Shown here in pieces: positions 40,705 through 49,717 of a DNA stretch of 64,000 nt. Source of the DNA: a bacterium (GTDB lineage: Bacteria > Verrucomicrobiota > Kiritimatiellia > CAIKKV01 > CAITUY01). The notes under the pieces were generated by a model, which was not told the origin of the DNA, did not search any database, and was given only the letters and a program-made list of their open reading frames with translations. Position 1 is the stretch's first letter, and every line of letters begins with the position of its first letter. Location: assembly GCA_037143175.1 (NCBI GenBank), contig JBAWZF010000007.1:1-64000 (forward strand), given 5' to 3'. The position numbers and the translations under genes were made by a program.

Positions 40705-41352
40705 ATGCAAGGGATACTCGGAAAAAAAATTGGAATGACGAGAGTTTTTGGTGACGAAGGTCAGCAAACTCCCGTTACAGTAATTGAGGTGGGCCCATGT
40801 GTGGTCGTTCAGCGAAAGACAAAGGGCTGCGACGGCTATGATGCGCTCAAGCTTGGGTATGATGATGTGAAAGCATCGCGTGCGAATAAACCCCATAACG
40901 GACAGTTTACGGCTGCAAAGGTTACGCCTAAGCGTTTCTTACGCGAGTTTCCCGTGACTTCCAGTGATGAAACCAAGGTGGGTGATACCATCACGGCTTC
41001 AATTTTGGAAGGCGCCTTGTTTGTCGATGTCATTGGAACGACAAAAGGCCGTGGCTTTCAGGGCGTTGTGCGTCGGCATGGGATGGCTGGCGGTCCGATG
41101 ACCCATGGTGGTCATTCTAAGCGTCGCGTTGGGTCCATTGGTTGTCGTTCATATCCCGGCCGTGTTCATAAGGGTAAGCGCATGCCTGGCCATATGGGCA
41201 ATGTGCGGGTAACAACGCAAAACTTAAAAGTTGTTCAGCTCCGTGCCGGAGAGAATTTGATCCTTGTGAAAGGGGCGATTCCCGGGCCGGTTGGGGCGAT
41301 GGTTGAAGTACGAATAGCCTTGAAGAAGACGAAGGCAGGGCAGGTGAAATGA
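40705..41352 (+). CDS. rplC: Large ribosomal subunit protein uL3
   Basis: 215 residues. GILGKKIGMTRVFGDEG at the start and GRGFQGVVRRHGMAGGPMTHG then YPGRVHKGKRMPGHMGN are diagnostic; the latter loop reaches the peptidyl-transferase centre. The stop overlaps the rplD start (ATGA, 41349-41352). Confidence 0.97.
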   Translation: MQGILGKKIGMTRVFGDEGQQTPVTVIEVGPCVVVQRKTKGCDGYDALKLGYDDVKASRANKPHNGQFTAAKVTPKRFLREFPVTSSDETKVGDTITASILEGALFVDVIGTTKGRGFQGVVRRHGMAGGPMTHGGHSKRRVGSIGCRSYPGRVHKGKRMPGHMGNVRVTTQNLKVVQLRAGENLILVKGAIPGPVGAMVEVRIALKKTKAGQVK

Positions 41353-41990
41353 GCAAGCTTTCAGTCTATGATATGAAGGGATCCTCGTCGACAAAAGTTG
41401 AATTTCCAGATGAACTGTTGACGACCAAAGGGCAGCAGGCCGTTCATGATGTAGTCATCGCCTATCAGGCTGGCATACGCGCCGGTACGGCTGACACTTT
41501 AGGAAAAGGGGCTGTAGCCGGGAGTAACAAGAAGCCGTGGAAGCAGAAGGGGACAGGGCGTGCCCGTGCGGGTTACCGTCAGTCGCCCGTGTGGCGCGGT
41601 GGTGGTGTGGCCCACGGTCCGCATCCGCGAAGTTATGCCAAAAAAGTTCCACACAAAGTGGCGCAGTTGGCCTTCCGTCGAGCCTTCAGTGACCTGGTGC
41701 GCGAGGATCGTATTCGGGTATTGGATCAGCTTTCATTTGCAGAGCCCAAAACGAAAACTGCGGCTGCACTGCTTAAGGCGCTTGGATTGAATAAGGGTGC
41801 ACTGGTGGTGGTTGACACGCTTGACAAAAATTTGTTGTGCGCCCTTCGCAATATAACCAATGTTGAAGTTACCACCGCAAAAGATGTTAGTACGTTTCAG
41901 TTGATTCGTTATCCTGTAACGGTGTTAACGCGTGCCGGTATGGATGGGGTGCGTTCGCGGCTTGAGGGTGAAGCAGGGAGGAAATCATGA
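41349..41990 (+). CDS. rplD: Large ribosomal subunit protein uL4
   Basis: 213 residues. The exit-tunnel loop KPWKQKGTGRARAGYRQSP with WRGGGVAHGP is conserved. L4 lines the tunnel constriction; in gammaproteobacteria it also represses the S10 operon, but no leader like that is visible here. Overlaps both neighbours by four bases. Confidence 0.96.
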   Translation: MSKLSVYDMKGSSSTKVEFPDELLTTKGQQAVHDVVIAYQAGIRAGTADTLGKGAVAGSNKKPWKQKGTGRARAGYRQSPVWRGGGVAHGPHPRSYAKKVPHKVAQLAFRRAFSDLVREDRIRVLDQLSFAEPKTKTAAALLKALGLNKGALVVVDTLDKNLLCALRNITNVEVTTAKDVSTFQLIRYPVTVLTRAGMDGVRSRLEGEAGRKS

Positions 41991-42268
41991 AAAATGCGCT
42001 TTCAGCGGTGCGAGGCCTGCATATCACCGAAAAGGGGACATTGCTAGCCGCTCAGAATAAGTATCTTTTTAAAGTGGATCCGGCAGCCAATAAGCTGGAA
42101 ATTAAAATGGCTGTAGAGGACTTTTTTAAGGTCAAAGTGGTCAAGGTCAACACCATGAACTATGATGGCAAGAAACGCCGGGAGCGGACGCTTCATTATG
42201 GCAAAAAAGCCGATTGGAAGCGTGCCGTAGTAACCTTGAAGGATGGCGATAAGATCGATTTGGAATAG
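41987..42268 (+). CDS. rplW: Large ribosomal subunit protein uL23
   Basis: 93 residues. ITEKGTLLAAQNKYLFKVDP, VEDFFKVKVVKVNTMNYDGK and RRERTLHYGKKADWKRAVVTL match bacterial L23, which sits at the tunnel exit and docks trigger factor and SRP. Starts inside the rplD stop. Confidence 0.96.
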   Translation: MKNALSAVRGLHITEKGTLLAAQNKYLFKVDPAANKLEIKMAVEDFFKVKVVKVNTMNYDGKKRRERTLHYGKKADWKRAVVTLKDGDKIDLE

Positions 42269-42280
42269 GAAGCACACGAC

Positions 42281-43105
42281 ATGGCGCTTAAAAGTTATAA
42301 ACCTACGACGCCGAGCTTGCGTAATACCAAGCTCTCCACGTTTGACGAAATTACAAAGAGTAAGCCCGAACGTTCGTTGACTCGGGCTCAAAAATCTCAG
42401 GCGGGACGTAATTCTGCCGGCCGGGTAACTATCCGGCACCGCGGTGGTGGACATAAGCGGAAATTCAGAATTATTGATTTCAAACGGAACAAGATTGGGA
42501 TCACGGCTAAGGTTCAGGCGATTGAATATGATCCGAATCGTTCTGCCAATATAGCTTTGTTGGCCTACCGCGATGGCGAAAAGCGTTATATCCTGGCTCC
42601 CTTGGGACTGGAAGTTGGCGCGATTGTCATGGCGGGTCCAGATGTGGAACCTGTGACGGGCAACATGATGCCGCTCTCGAAGATTCCGCTTGGCCTGTCG
42701 ATACATAATATCGAACTTACTGTCGGAGGCGGGGCGCAATTAGTGCGGAGTGCAGGCCAGACGGCTCAGTTGATGGCCCGTGAGGGTGGATATGCCAGCG
42801 TGAAGCTGCCGTCCGGTGAAATCCGGCTGATTAATGTCAATTGCATGGCGACAATTGGGCAGGTGGGTAATATTGATCATAATGGCGTTAAGCTTGGCAA
42901 GGCTGGGCGCAAGCGCTGGAAGGGGATTCGTCCGACCGTTCGTGGTGTGGCGATGAACCCGGTGGATCACCCGATGGGTGGTGGTGAAGGTCGTACGTCT
43001 GGCGGTGGTCACCCAGTGACGCCGTGGGGTCAGCTCACGAAGGGCAAGAAGACTCGGGCGAAACGTAAGGCGTCGAAAAAATTTATTCTTAGTCGGAGAA
43101 AGTAA
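42281..43105 (+). CDS. rplB: Large ribosomal subunit protein uL2
   Basis: 274 residues. [20 protein letters not shown] near the N-terminus and [19 protein letters not shown] near the C-terminus, the latter holding the histidine placed close to the peptidyl-transferase centre. Length and order are standard; rpsS begins three bases after its stop. Confidence 0.97.
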   Translation: MALKSYKPTTPSLRNTKLSTFDEITKSKPERSLTRAQKSQAGRNSAGRVTIRHRGGGHKRKFRIIDFKRNKIGITAKVQAIEYDPNRSANIALLAYRDGEKRYILAPLGLEVGAIVMAGPDVEPVTGNMMPLSKIPLGLSIHNIELTVGGGAQLVRSAGQTAQLMAREGGYASVKLPSGEIRLINVNCMATIGQVGNIDHNGVKLGKAGRKRWKGIRPTVRGVAMNPVDHPMGGGEGRTSGGGHPVTPWGQLTKGKKTRAKRKASKKFILSRRK

Positions 43106-43108
43106 ACC

Positions 43109-43390
43109 ATGGGCCGTTCACTTAAAAAAGGGCCGTTTGTTGATGAAAAGCTGCTGGAGCGTGTGGAGAAGATGAACCGTGCAGGCGAGAAGCGCGTTGT
43201 CAAGACGTGGTCGCGCCGCTCCATGATTGCGCCCGAATTCGTCGGGCACACGCTGGCTGTTCATAACGGGAAATTGCATATGCCGGTCTATATTACGGAG
43301 TATATGGTCGGTCATCGGTTGGGTGAATTTGCGCCCACACGAATTTTCCGGAAACACGGAACGCATACGGATAAAACTGTGGCGAAGTAA
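43109..43390 (+). CDS. rpsS: Small ribosomal subunit protein uS19
   Basis: 93 residues. [39 protein letters not shown] and [19 protein letters not shown] are standard S19. It should be followed by rplV, but here an unrelated exported-protein gene intervenes four bases after its stop. Confidence 0.97.
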   Translation: MGRSLKKGPFVDEKLLERVEKMNRAGEKRVVKTWSRRSMIAPEFVGHTLAVHNGKLHMPVYITEYMVGHRLGEFAPTRIFRKHGTHTDKTVAK

Positions 43391-43394
43391 CTGA

Positions 43395-43901
43395 ATGAGA
43401 ACGCTCAGCCTTAAATGGCGGCTTGGCTCCTTTAGTGTTGGCTTTTTTATATGGATTGTGGTTAATTCACCGGCTTCGTCAGAAGATGCCGGAAAAGCTG
43501 AACTGAATGAGGGTATCAAAAGCCAGGTACGGAATCTGAGTGAAGCATTGGTTGCTGCAAAGATTGAGATTGATTATTTAAAAGCGAGGCTTGAAACCCG
43601 AGCTTGTGAGGCGGAGGATGCGACCGGTGTGTTGCCGGGCGGATCTGCGACGTTGAGGGAAAAGAACTATCTGATTTTGGATGTTAACAAAGAGTTGGGC
43701 ATGGTAATCCTCAACGGAGGGCATCGAGACGGGGTAAAGCCTGGGTTGATGTTTGATGTGATAAATGGGGATCATTCCGTGACGACGGTTCGAGTTGTGG
43801 ATTCGCGTTGGGCCATCGCTGGTGCGGTGATTCAAAACATGAGCCGGAAGTTACCCAAAGTTCAGGATCGGGCAGTTTTGGCAGCCGGATCGAAGAACTA
43901 G
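43395..43901 (+). CDS. Predicted exported coiled-coil protein embedded in the S10 operon
   Basis: 168 residues, not a ribosomal protein. The N-terminus (KWRLGSFSVGFFIWIVVNS then PASSED) is a signal peptide or membrane anchor with cleavage near residue 29. Residues about 36-68 (KSQVRNLSEALVAAKIEIDY and on) form a coiled coil. The C-terminal part (about 88-160) contains ELGMVILNGGHRDGVKPGLM and RVVDSRWAIAGAVI, resembling the small beta domain at the FlgT C-terminus found in several envelope proteins of PVC bacteria. It lies four bases after rpsS and ten before rplV, so it must be co-transcribed and is probably highly expressed. Function unknown; a periplasmic structural or envelope role is my guess. 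Confidence 0.8.
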   Translation: MRTLSLKWRLGSFSVGFFIWIVVNSPASSEDAGKAELNEGIKSQVRNLSEALVAAKIEIDYLKARLETRACEAEDATGVLPGGSATLREKNYLILDVNKELGMVILNGGHRDGVKPGLMFDVINGDHSVTTVRVVDSRWAIAGAVIQNMSRKLPKVQDRAVLAAGSKN

Positions 43902-43911
43902 GAGCGAGTTA

Positions 43912-44247
43912 ATGGAAGTTAAAGCAATAACCAAATATGTTCGGTTGTCACCGCGGAAAGCGCGTGATATGGCTCGGGCGATCCAAGGTATGCCTGTGGC
44001 TGAAGCGATTAAAAAGGTTGAATTCAGTGAGCGTAAGGCGGCGAAGCAGTTGGAAAAGACCATTCGTTCGGCTGTAGCAAATGCTGAAAACAATGCCAAG
44101 CTATTGGCTGACGATCTGCGGGTTAAAGAGGCCACGATTGGTGAAGGGCCTGCGATGAAACGCTTTTGGGCGAGATCGCGCGGCATGGTGAGCCGAATTC
44201 GGAAACGGACTAGCCATATTACGATCGTGTTGTCGGATGGAAAGTGA
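43912..44247 (+). CDS. rplV: Large ribosomal subunit protein uL22
   Basis: 111 residues. YVRLSPRKARDMARAIQGM, the NAENNAKLLADDL helix and RGMVSRIRKRTSHITIVLSD (beta hairpin that lines the exit tunnel) identify L22. Normal length; displaced from rpsS by the inserted gene. A 36-bp gap leads to rpsC. Confidence 0.96.
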   Translation: MEVKAITKYVRLSPRKARDMARAIQGMPVAEAIKKVEFSERKAAKQLEKTIRSAVANAENNAKLLADDLRVKEATIGEGPAMKRFWARSRGMVSRIRKRTSHITIVLSDGK

Positions 44248-44283
44248 CCGGTAAATACCGGATGACGTGAAAGGAGCATCGTT

Positions 44284-44952
44284 TTGGGACAGAAAATCAA
44301 TCCGATTGGATTAAGGATTGCGGTCAGCAAGGCCTGGAAGTCGCGCTGGTTTGCGGACAAGCGCACATTTGGCACCCTGCTGAATGAGGATCTGACGATC
44401 CGTGATCTCGTAAAGAAACGTCTTGATGCAGCGGCGGTTGCCGAGATCATTATCGAGCGCTATGCAAATCGCGTTCGGGTAACTATTTGTACCGCCAGAC
44501 CTGGCATTGTTATTGGCCGTAAGGGGCAGGATCTTGATCGTATTCGCGAAGAAATCGCGAAGTTGACCGGCAAGGAAATCTATCTTGAGATCCGCGAGAT
44601 CCGGAGTCCTGACACCAATGCCCAGTTAGTCGCCGAGAGTGTGGCGCTTCAAATGGAGCGTCGCGTTTCATTCCGGCGAGCTATGAAGCGCGCCATCAAA
44701 ATGGCGATGGAGTTGGGTGTTAAAGGCATCCGTATCAAAGTGTCTGGCCGTCTGGGTGGCGCTGAACTTTCGCGCGTTGAATGGTATAAAGAGGGAACGA
44801 TTCCCCTGCATACCTTGCGTGCAAATATTGATTACGGGTTTGCCGAGGCGCAGACTACCGCTGGTAAGATTGGCGTGAAAACATGGATTTGCAAAGAAAA
44901 AGACGAGCCGGAGAAGGCAGTGAGGGGACGTTCTAATGCCGCTTATGCCTAA
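44284..44952 (+). CDS. rpsC: Small ribosomal subunit protein uS3
   Basis: 222 residues with a TTG start (GGAGC upstream). [20 protein letters not shown] begins the protein; [18 protein letters not shown] is the KH RNA-binding motif and [20 protein letters not shown] the C-terminal domain core. S3 is part of the mRNA entry helicase. The last codons overlap rplP by 17 bases. Confidence 0.96.
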   Translation: MGQKINPIGLRIAVSKAWKSRWFADKRTFGTLLNEDLTIRDLVKKRLDAAAVAEIIIERYANRVRVTICTARPGIVIGRKGQDLDRIREEIAKLTGKEIYLEIREIRSPDTNAQLVAESVALQMERRVSFRRAMKRAIKMAMELGVKGIRIKVSGRLGGAELSRVEWYKEGTIPLHTLRANIDYGFAEAQTTAGKIGVKTWICKEKDEPEKAVRGRSNAAYA

Positions 44953-45349
44953 ACGCGTTAAGCACCGTATGGTGCAACGTGGATCTCGTAAGGGAAACGC
45001 TCAGTCAGGAAATTCTCTCGCATTTGGTGAGTATGGGTTGAAAGCACTTGATCGGGCTTGGGTTAAAGCCAACCAGATTGAGGCGTGCCGCGTCGCCATG
45101 AATCGCAATATGAAGCGACGTGGTAAAGTGTGGTTGCGCATTTTCCCAGACAAGCCTGTGAGTAAAAAGCCTCTTGAAACCCGGCAGGGCAAGGGGAAAG
45201 GCGATCCGGAATTCTGGGTTGCTGTCATTTTGCCTGGAACAATGATGTTTGAAGTGGACGGTGTTTCAGAGCAATTGGCTAAGGAATCGTTGCGTCTGGC
45301 GGCGGCGAAGTTGCCGATTCGGACAATGTTTGTTAAACGGCACCACTAA
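44936..45349 (+). CDS. rplP: Large ribosomal subunit protein uL16
   Basis: 137 residues. [17 protein letters not shown], the [20 protein letters not shown] segment and [19 protein letters not shown] are typical. L16 organises the A-site tRNA region. Overlaps the end of rpsC; a start at 44945 would shorten it by three residues. Confidence 0.96.
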   Translation: MPLMPKRVKHRMVQRGSRKGNAQSGNSLAFGEYGLKALDRAWVKANQIEACRVAMNRNMKRRGKVWLRIFPDKPVSKKPLETRQGKGKGDPEFWVAVILPGTMMFEVDGVSEQLAKESLRLAAAKLPIRTMFVKRHH

Positions 45350-45381
45350 TACGGGCCAAATAGGACAGGGGTGCGGACGAT

Positions 45382-45579
45382 ATGAAGGCCGCTAAACTGA
45401 GAGAAAATAACAAAGAAGAACTCGTGCAGCAATGCTCTGATATGGAGAAAGAATTGCGCACGTTGAAGATTCGTAAATCGGCGAGCCAGATCGAGCAGCC
45501 GTCACGTATTACAAGCTTACGTCGGGATATTGCCCGGGCGCAGACGGTAATGAGTGAACGGCGTCGCCAGCAAGGTTGA
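45382..45579 (+). CDS. rpmC: Large ribosomal subunit protein uL29
   Basis: 65 residues, two helices. [20 protein letters not shown] and [20 protein letters not shown] then [17 protein letters not shown] fit L29, although the usual LFNLRFQ sequence is replaced by LRTLKIRK, a mild divergence. Position between rplP and rpsQ supports the call. Confidence 0.92.
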   Translation: MKAAKLRENNKEELVQQCSDMEKELRTLKIRKSASQIEQPSRITSLRRDIARAQTVMSERRRQQG

Positions 45580-45860
45580 TGATTATGGTAGACATGGAAA
45601 CCAATCGAGCGCTTCGCAAACAACGCACTGGAATTGTTGTCAGTTCGGCGATGCAAAAGACCATTGTGGTGCGTGTGGAGCGGACGACTCGTCATCCCCT
45701 GTATGGGAAAGAGATGACGCAGGCTAAGAAGTATCATGCGCATGACGAAGAGAACGCAGCTAAAGTTGGCGATAAGGTGCGGATCGTTGAGACGCGGCCG
45801 TTGAGTAAGCTTAAGCGGTGGCGTCTCGTCGAAATTGTTGAAACAGCTAAACGCCAGTAA
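45576..45860 (+). CDS. rpsQ: Small ribosomal subunit protein uS17
   Basis: 94 residues from the ATG overlapping the rpmC stop (ATGA); an internal ATG at 45591 would match the usual family start. [20 protein letters not shown] and [20 protein letters not shown] are the OB-fold landmarks. S17 binds the 5' domain of 16S rRNA. Confidence 0.95.
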   Translation: MMIMVDMETNRALRKQRTGIVVSSAMQKTIVVRVERTTRHPLYGKEMTQAKKYHAHDEENAAKVGDKVRIVETRPLSKLKRWRLVEIVETAKRQ

Positions 45861-45874
45861 CTGGGTGAACGACC

Positions 45875-46237
45875 ATGATTCAAGAAGAAACAAACCTTGA
45901 TGTTGCAGACAATACCGGAGCGCGGCGGGTGCGTTGCTTTCGTATTATCGGGCAGCGCAAGATGTATGCTCACATCGGTGATTTGATCCGGGTTGCGGTG
46001 CAAGAAGCCCAGCCGACGGGATTGGTAAAAAAAGGGCAGGTTTGTCGGGCAATTATTGTCCGGACATGCCAGCCGATTCGCCGTCCTGATGGATCGGCTC
46101 TTCGGTTTGACAACAACGCGGTGGTGCTTGTGGATGAAAAGCTTAACCCGATCGGGACTCGTATTTTTGGCCCGGTGGCGCGTGAGCTTCGTGAGAAGTA
46201 CATGAAAATTGTCTCACTCGCACCTGAGGTGTTGTAA
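45875..46237 (+). CDS. rplN: Large ribosomal subunit protein uL14
   Basis: 120 residues. [20 protein letters not shown], the [20 protein letters not shown] loop and [20 protein letters not shown] identify L14, part of the subunit interface and the landing site of RsfS. Start of the spc-type gene order. Confidence 0.97.
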   Translation: MIQEETNLDVADNTGARRVRCFRIIGQRKMYAHIGDLIRVAVQEAQPTGLVKKGQVCRAIIVRTCQPIRRPDGSALRFDNNAVVLVDEKLNPIGTRIFGPVARELREKYMKIVSLAPEVL

Positions 46238-46248
46238 AAGAGGAATCT

Positions 46249-46560
46249 ATGAATATCCGACGAAACGATATCGTTGTGGCCACACGAGGCCGGGACAAAG
46301 GTAAGCAGGGAAAGGTGCTTCAAGTTGTTGTTGGGAAGCATCGGGCAATTGTTGAGGGGCTCTGCATGGTGACCAAGCATCTTCGGAAATCTCAGGATAA
46401 TCCGAAGGGGGGCATTGTGCAGAAGGAATCTTCCATTGCTATTGCCAACTTGATGGTCTACTGCCCGCAGTGCAAGAAGGCGGTCCGCGTAAAGCGTGTG
46501 GCCGAGGGTGACAAGCGGATCCGCAAGTGCAAGAAATGCAGTCAAGCATTTGACTCGTAA
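46249..46560 (+). CDS. rplX: Large ribosomal subunit protein uL24
   Basis: 103 residues. A KOW motif (ATRGRDKGKQGKVLQVVVGK) near the N-terminus and GGIVQKESSIAIANLMVY then CPQCKKAVRVKR with a second KKCS give a bacterial L24 that keeps a four-cysteine zinc ribbon at its C-terminus. L24 starts 50S assembly. Confidence 0.96.
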   Translation: MNIRRNDIVVATRGRDKGKQGKVLQVVVGKHRAIVEGLCMVTKHLRKSQDNPKGGIVQKESSIAIANLMVYCPQCKKAVRVKRVAEGDKRIRKCKKCSQAFDS

Positions 46561-46568
46561 GGTGGTCT

Positions 46569-47114
46569 ATGACGGGACTTAAGACGAAATATAAACAAGA
46601 AGTTGTGCCGGCGCTGATGAAATCGCTTGGGTGCAAGAATGTAATGGATGTGCCTCGACTGTTGAAAGTGGCCATTAATATGGGCTTCAATTCAACGGTC
46701 GACAAAGATCAGATCCGGGCTATTTCTGATGATTTGGGAAAAATTTCCGGTCAGAAACCAGTCATCACCAAGGCGCGCAAGAGTATTTCAAATTTCAAGT
46801 TGCGCCAAGGCATGCCGGTAGGAGCGAAGGTAACCCTTCGTGGTGATCGGATGTATGAATTCATGGATCGACTGATCCATGCCTCATTACCCCGAATTCG
46901 AGATTTTCGGGGATTGCCGGTAAAAGGGTTTGATGGACGGGGAAGCTACACCTTTGGTCTTCAGGAGCAGTCTATTTTTCCTGAAATTGACCCGGATGAT
47001 GTAAAAAGGGTGCAGGGAATGAACGTGACGATTGTCACATCGGCGTCAACGGATGCACGGGCTCGTGAACTGCTCACGATGGTCGGTATTCCATTCATGA
47101 AGCCGACTAAGTAG
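46569..47114 (+). CDS. rplE: Large ribosomal subunit protein uL5
   Basis: 181 residues. [38 protein letters not shown] and the C-terminal [20 protein letters not shown] match L5, which binds 5S rRNA and contacts P-site tRNA. Spaced eight bases from rplX. Confidence 0.97.
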   Translation: MTGLKTKYKQEVVPALMKSLGCKNVMDVPRLLKVAINMGFNSTVDKDQIRAISDDLGKISGQKPVITKARKSISNFKLRQGMPVGAKVTLRGDRMYEFMDRLIHASLPRIRDFRGLPVKGFDGRGSYTFGLQEQSIFPEIDPDDVKRVQGMNVTIVTSASTDARARELLTMVGIPFMKPTK

Positions 47115-47137
47115 AACACGGCAAGGAGGACGTTCTT

Positions 47138-47323
47138 TTGGCTAAGAAATCACAGGAAGTCAAGGCGAGCCGCACGCCGAAATTTAGCACACGCCGCTAC
47201 AACCGCTGTAAACGCTGCGGGCGACGACATGCTTTTATGCGTAAGTTCCAGGTTTGCCGTATTTGCTTCCGGGAACTGGCATCAACGGGGATGATCCCCG
47301 GAGTAATTAAGGCGAGCTGGTAA
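47138..47323 (+). CDS. rpsZ: Small ribosomal subunit protein uS14, zinc-binding type
   Basis: 61 residues with a TTG start preceded by [27 protein letters not shown] and [14 protein letters not shown] contain the two CxxC pairs of the short zinc form, rather than the longer zinc-free S14. [11 protein letters not shown] is the standard C-terminus. Confidence 0.96.
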   Translation: MAKKSQEVKASRTPKFSTRRYNRCKRCGRRHAFMRKFQVCRICFRELASTGMIPGVIKASW

Positions 47324-47335
47324 ATTGGAGAGCCT

Positions 47336-47734
47336 ATGAGTTTGTCGGATCCTATCAGTGACATGTTGAATCGCATTCGGAACGCATCGGGTGCGGGGTT
47401 GAAAACGACTGACATCAGCCATTCTAAAATGAAGGGCGAGATTGCGGTTATTTTGAAGAAGGAAGGTTATGTCCGCGACGTTACAGTTGAGGGGCAAGGC
47501 CGTGAAAAAGTGTTGCGAGTGGTATTGAAGTATGATTCCAACCGGAGCCCTACCATCAGAGGATTGCGTCGGGTGAGCAAGCCAGGGCTTAGGCGCTATG
47601 TGGGGTTTGATGAGATCCCCCTGGTGTTGGGCGGTATGGGGGTGTCAATTTTGAGTACTCCCTCGGGAATTGTTACGGATAATGAAGCACGGCGGAAACG
47701 CGTTGGCGGAGAATTGCTTTGCCAAATCTGGTAA
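47336..47734 (+). CDS. rpsH: Small ribosomal subunit protein uS8
   Basis: 132 residues. DPISDMLNRIRNASGAGLKT, then GLRRVSKPGLRRYVGFDEIP and VLGGMGVSILSTPSGIVTD are diagnostic. S8 binds helix 21 of 16S rRNA and in E. coli represses the spc operon. A perfect 7-bp stem (CTGTAAT/ATTACAG, 47756-47776) lies in the gap to rplF. Confidence 0.96.
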   Translation: MSLSDPISDMLNRIRNASGAGLKTTDISHSKMKGEIAVILKKEGYVRDVTVEGQGREKVLRVVLKYDSNRSPTIRGLRRVSKPGLRRYVGFDEIPLVLGGMGVSILSTPSGIVTDNEARRKRVGGELLCQIW

Positions 47735-47803
47735 AATCAGGTGTTTCCGGAATTGCTGTAATTCAGTGGATTACAGGTAACATAATTTAAATAGGGGAAG
47801 AGA

Positions 47804-48337
47804 ATGTCTAGAATCGGCAAACAACCGATAGCCATACCTAAGGGCGTATCAGTCCTCGTAAGTGGCGGGACGGTATCGGCCAAAGGTCCTAAAGGTGACT
47901 TGGTGACGAAACTTCCTCCGTCCATCAAGGCGGAAGTGAAAGATTCGAACATCATCGTGAGTACGGATGAAGATACAGTGCGTGGACGAAGTTTCCATGG
48001 GCTGGGCCGCAGTTTGGTCGCGAATATGGTTCTTGGCGTGGACAAGGGTTATTCGATTGAACTTGAACTTCAGGGTGTCGGATTTCGTGCGGCTGTGCAG
48101 GGAAGCAAGCTCACGATGAATATCGGGTATTCAAGTCCGGTGGTGCATGAAGCGCCAGCGGGCATTACAGTAGCAGTTAAGGATAGTGTAATAACGGTTG
48201 GGGGCGCGGATAAGCAGCTCGTCGGTGATGTTGCGGCGCGTATTCGTTCCTATTATCCGCCTGAGCCTTACAAGGGCAAGGGAATCCGTTATAAGGGCGA
48301 ACATGTCCGGCGTAAGGCCGGTAAGACGGTGGCCTAA
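47804..48337 (+). CDS. rplF: Large ribosomal subunit protein uL6
   Basis: 177 residues. MSRIGKQPIAIPKGVSV, GLGRSLVANMVLGVDKGYSI and the C-terminal PPEPYKGKGIRYKGEHVRRK are standard L6, with two repeated domains binding near the sarcin-ricin loop. GGGGAAGAG upstream is a good ribosome-binding site. Confidence 0.97.
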   Translation: MSRIGKQPIAIPKGVSVLVSGGTVSAKGPKGDLVTKLPPSIKAEVKDSNIIVSTDEDTVRGRSFHGLGRSLVANMVLGVDKGYSIELELQGVGFRAAVQGSKLTMNIGYSSPVVHEAPAGITVAVKDSVITVGGADKQLVGDVAARIRSYYPPEPYKGKGIRYKGEHVRRKAGKTVA

Positions 48338-48340
48338 CGT

Positions 48341-48694
48341 ATGAAAACAGTGGATCGAAAAGAAAATCGTGCCCGCAGGCACTCGAGAATTCGCAAGAAC
48401 ATCGCGGGAACTTCAGAGCGCGCACGTTTGTGTGTAATGATCTCCAACAAGCATATTTATGTTCAGCTTGTGGATGATGATAAAGGAGTGACGCTGGCGG
48501 CGGTGTCATCATCTGGTAAAGATGGTGTCGGCAAGAAAAATGCCGAGGGCGCCAAGTTGCTTGGAAAGCGGTTGGCGGAAATTGCCATGGAAATAGGCGT
48601 CAAAAACGTTGTGTTTGACCGCGGTGGATATAAGTATCATGGCCGGGTTAAGGCAATTGCCGATGCCGTACGTGAGGCAGGGTTTAAATTCTAG
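48341..48694 (+). CDS. rplR: Large ribosomal subunit protein uL18
   Basis: 117 residues. [40 protein letters not shown] and [20 protein letters not shown] identify L18, a 5S rRNA-binding protein. It starts three bases after rplF. Confidence 0.97.
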   Translation: MKTVDRKENRARRHSRIRKNIAGTSERARLCVMISNKHIYVQLVDDDKGVTLAAVSSSGKDGVGKKNAEGAKLLGKRLAEIAMEIGVKNVVFDRGGYKYHGRVKAIADAVREAGFKF

Positions 48695-48716
48695 CCCTAG
48701 AAAGCAAGAGCACACT

Positions 48717-49220
48717 GTGATAAAAGAACGAACAAGGGCGGATAATAATTCAGACTCCTCGGGTGGCGAAGTTGAGGAGCGTGTGGTGTTTGTCAACCGC
48801 TGTGCAAAAGTGGTTAAAGGCGGACGCCGGTTTAGCTTCAGCGCGATTGTCGTGGTCGGCAATCGGAATGGAATGGTCGGATACGGGTTTGGTAAGGCGA
48901 ACGAAGTTGCCGATGCAATCCGAAAAGGCGGGGAAATTGCCCGTCGGAGCATGATTCATGTGACGCTCAAAGACCGGACTATCCCTCATGAGGTAACGGG
49001 GCAGTGTGACGGCGGGTATATTTTGTTGAAGCCGGCTTCACAAGGTACCGGTGTTATTGCTGGTGGCGGGATGCGCGCTGTTTTGGAGTTGTCCGGAATA
49101 CATGATATTCTCGGCAAGTCGCTCGGTAGCGGAAACAAGGTTAACGTGGTTAAGGCGACCATCAACGCGTTAGAGTCCCTGCGATCTCGTGATGAGATCA
49201 TGGCGGCTCGTCAGAACTAA
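48717..49220 (+). CDS. rpsE: Small ribosomal subunit protein uS5
   Basis: 167 residues from the GTG at 48717; the longer open frame lies inside rpl[21 protein letters not shown], then [20 protein letters not shown] and the C-terminal [20 protein letters not shown] are conserved. The N-terminal 18 residues ([14 protein letters not shown]) are a variable extension. rplO follows directly; rpmD (L30), which usually lies between, is missing. Confidence 0.95.
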   Translation: MIKERTRADNNSDSSGGEVEERVVFVNRCAKVVKGGRRFSFSAIVVVGNRNGMVGYGFGKANEVADAIRKGGEIARRSMIHVTLKDRTIPHEVTGQCDGGYILLKPASQGTGVIAGGGMRAVLELSGIHDILGKSLGSGNKVNVVKATINALESLRSRDEIMAARQN

Positions 49221-49255
49221 TCACTAATCATTTGATCCGATAGGTGGAATACACG

Positions 49256-49699
49256 ATGAACTTACATTCATTGAAAAATACGACAGGCGCTAAATCATCA
49301 AGAAAGCGTCTTGGTCGCGGAGTGGCTTCAGGACTTGGTAAAACATCAGGTCGTGGGCACAAAGGGCAGTATGCGCGTTCAGGGCACAAGCATAAGCTTG
49401 GGTTCGAGGGTGGACAAATGCGCCTGATTCGACGAATCCCGAAACGGGGTTTCACGAATATTTCTCGCAAAGAATTTCTCCCGGTGAACGTTGCGGAGCT
49501 AAATATCTTTGCTGTTGGTTCCGAGGTGACGCCTGATTTGATGAAATCAAAAGGGCTCGCGAATGGGGGCGCAGATGGCATTAAAATTCTGGGTACAGGT
49601 ACGATCACGAAAAAACTGACCGTTAAGGCCCATAAGTTTAGTGTTGAAGCAAAAGCTAAAATTGAGGCCGCTGGCGGCGTTTGTGAGATTGTTACGTAA
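49256..49699 (+). CDS. rplO: Large ribosomal subunit protein uL15
   Basis: 147 residues from the ATG at 49256 (AGGTGGA upstream). RKRLGRGVASGLGKTSGRGH, GFEGGQMRLIRRIPKRGF and the C-terminal KAKIEAAGGVCEIVT match L15, a late 50S assembly protein with a long N-terminal tail in rRNA. A start at 49244 is possible but adds only four residues. Confidence 0.96.
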   Translation: MNLHSLKNTTGAKSSRKRLGRGVASGLGKTSGRGHKGQYARSGHKHKLGFEGGQMRLIRRIPKRGFTNISRKEFLPVNVAELNIFAVGSEVTPDLMKSKGLANGGADGIKILGTGTITKKLTVKAHKFSVEAKAKIEAAGGVCEIVT

Positions 49700-49717
49700 G
49701 GGAAATGAGATTGCGAC

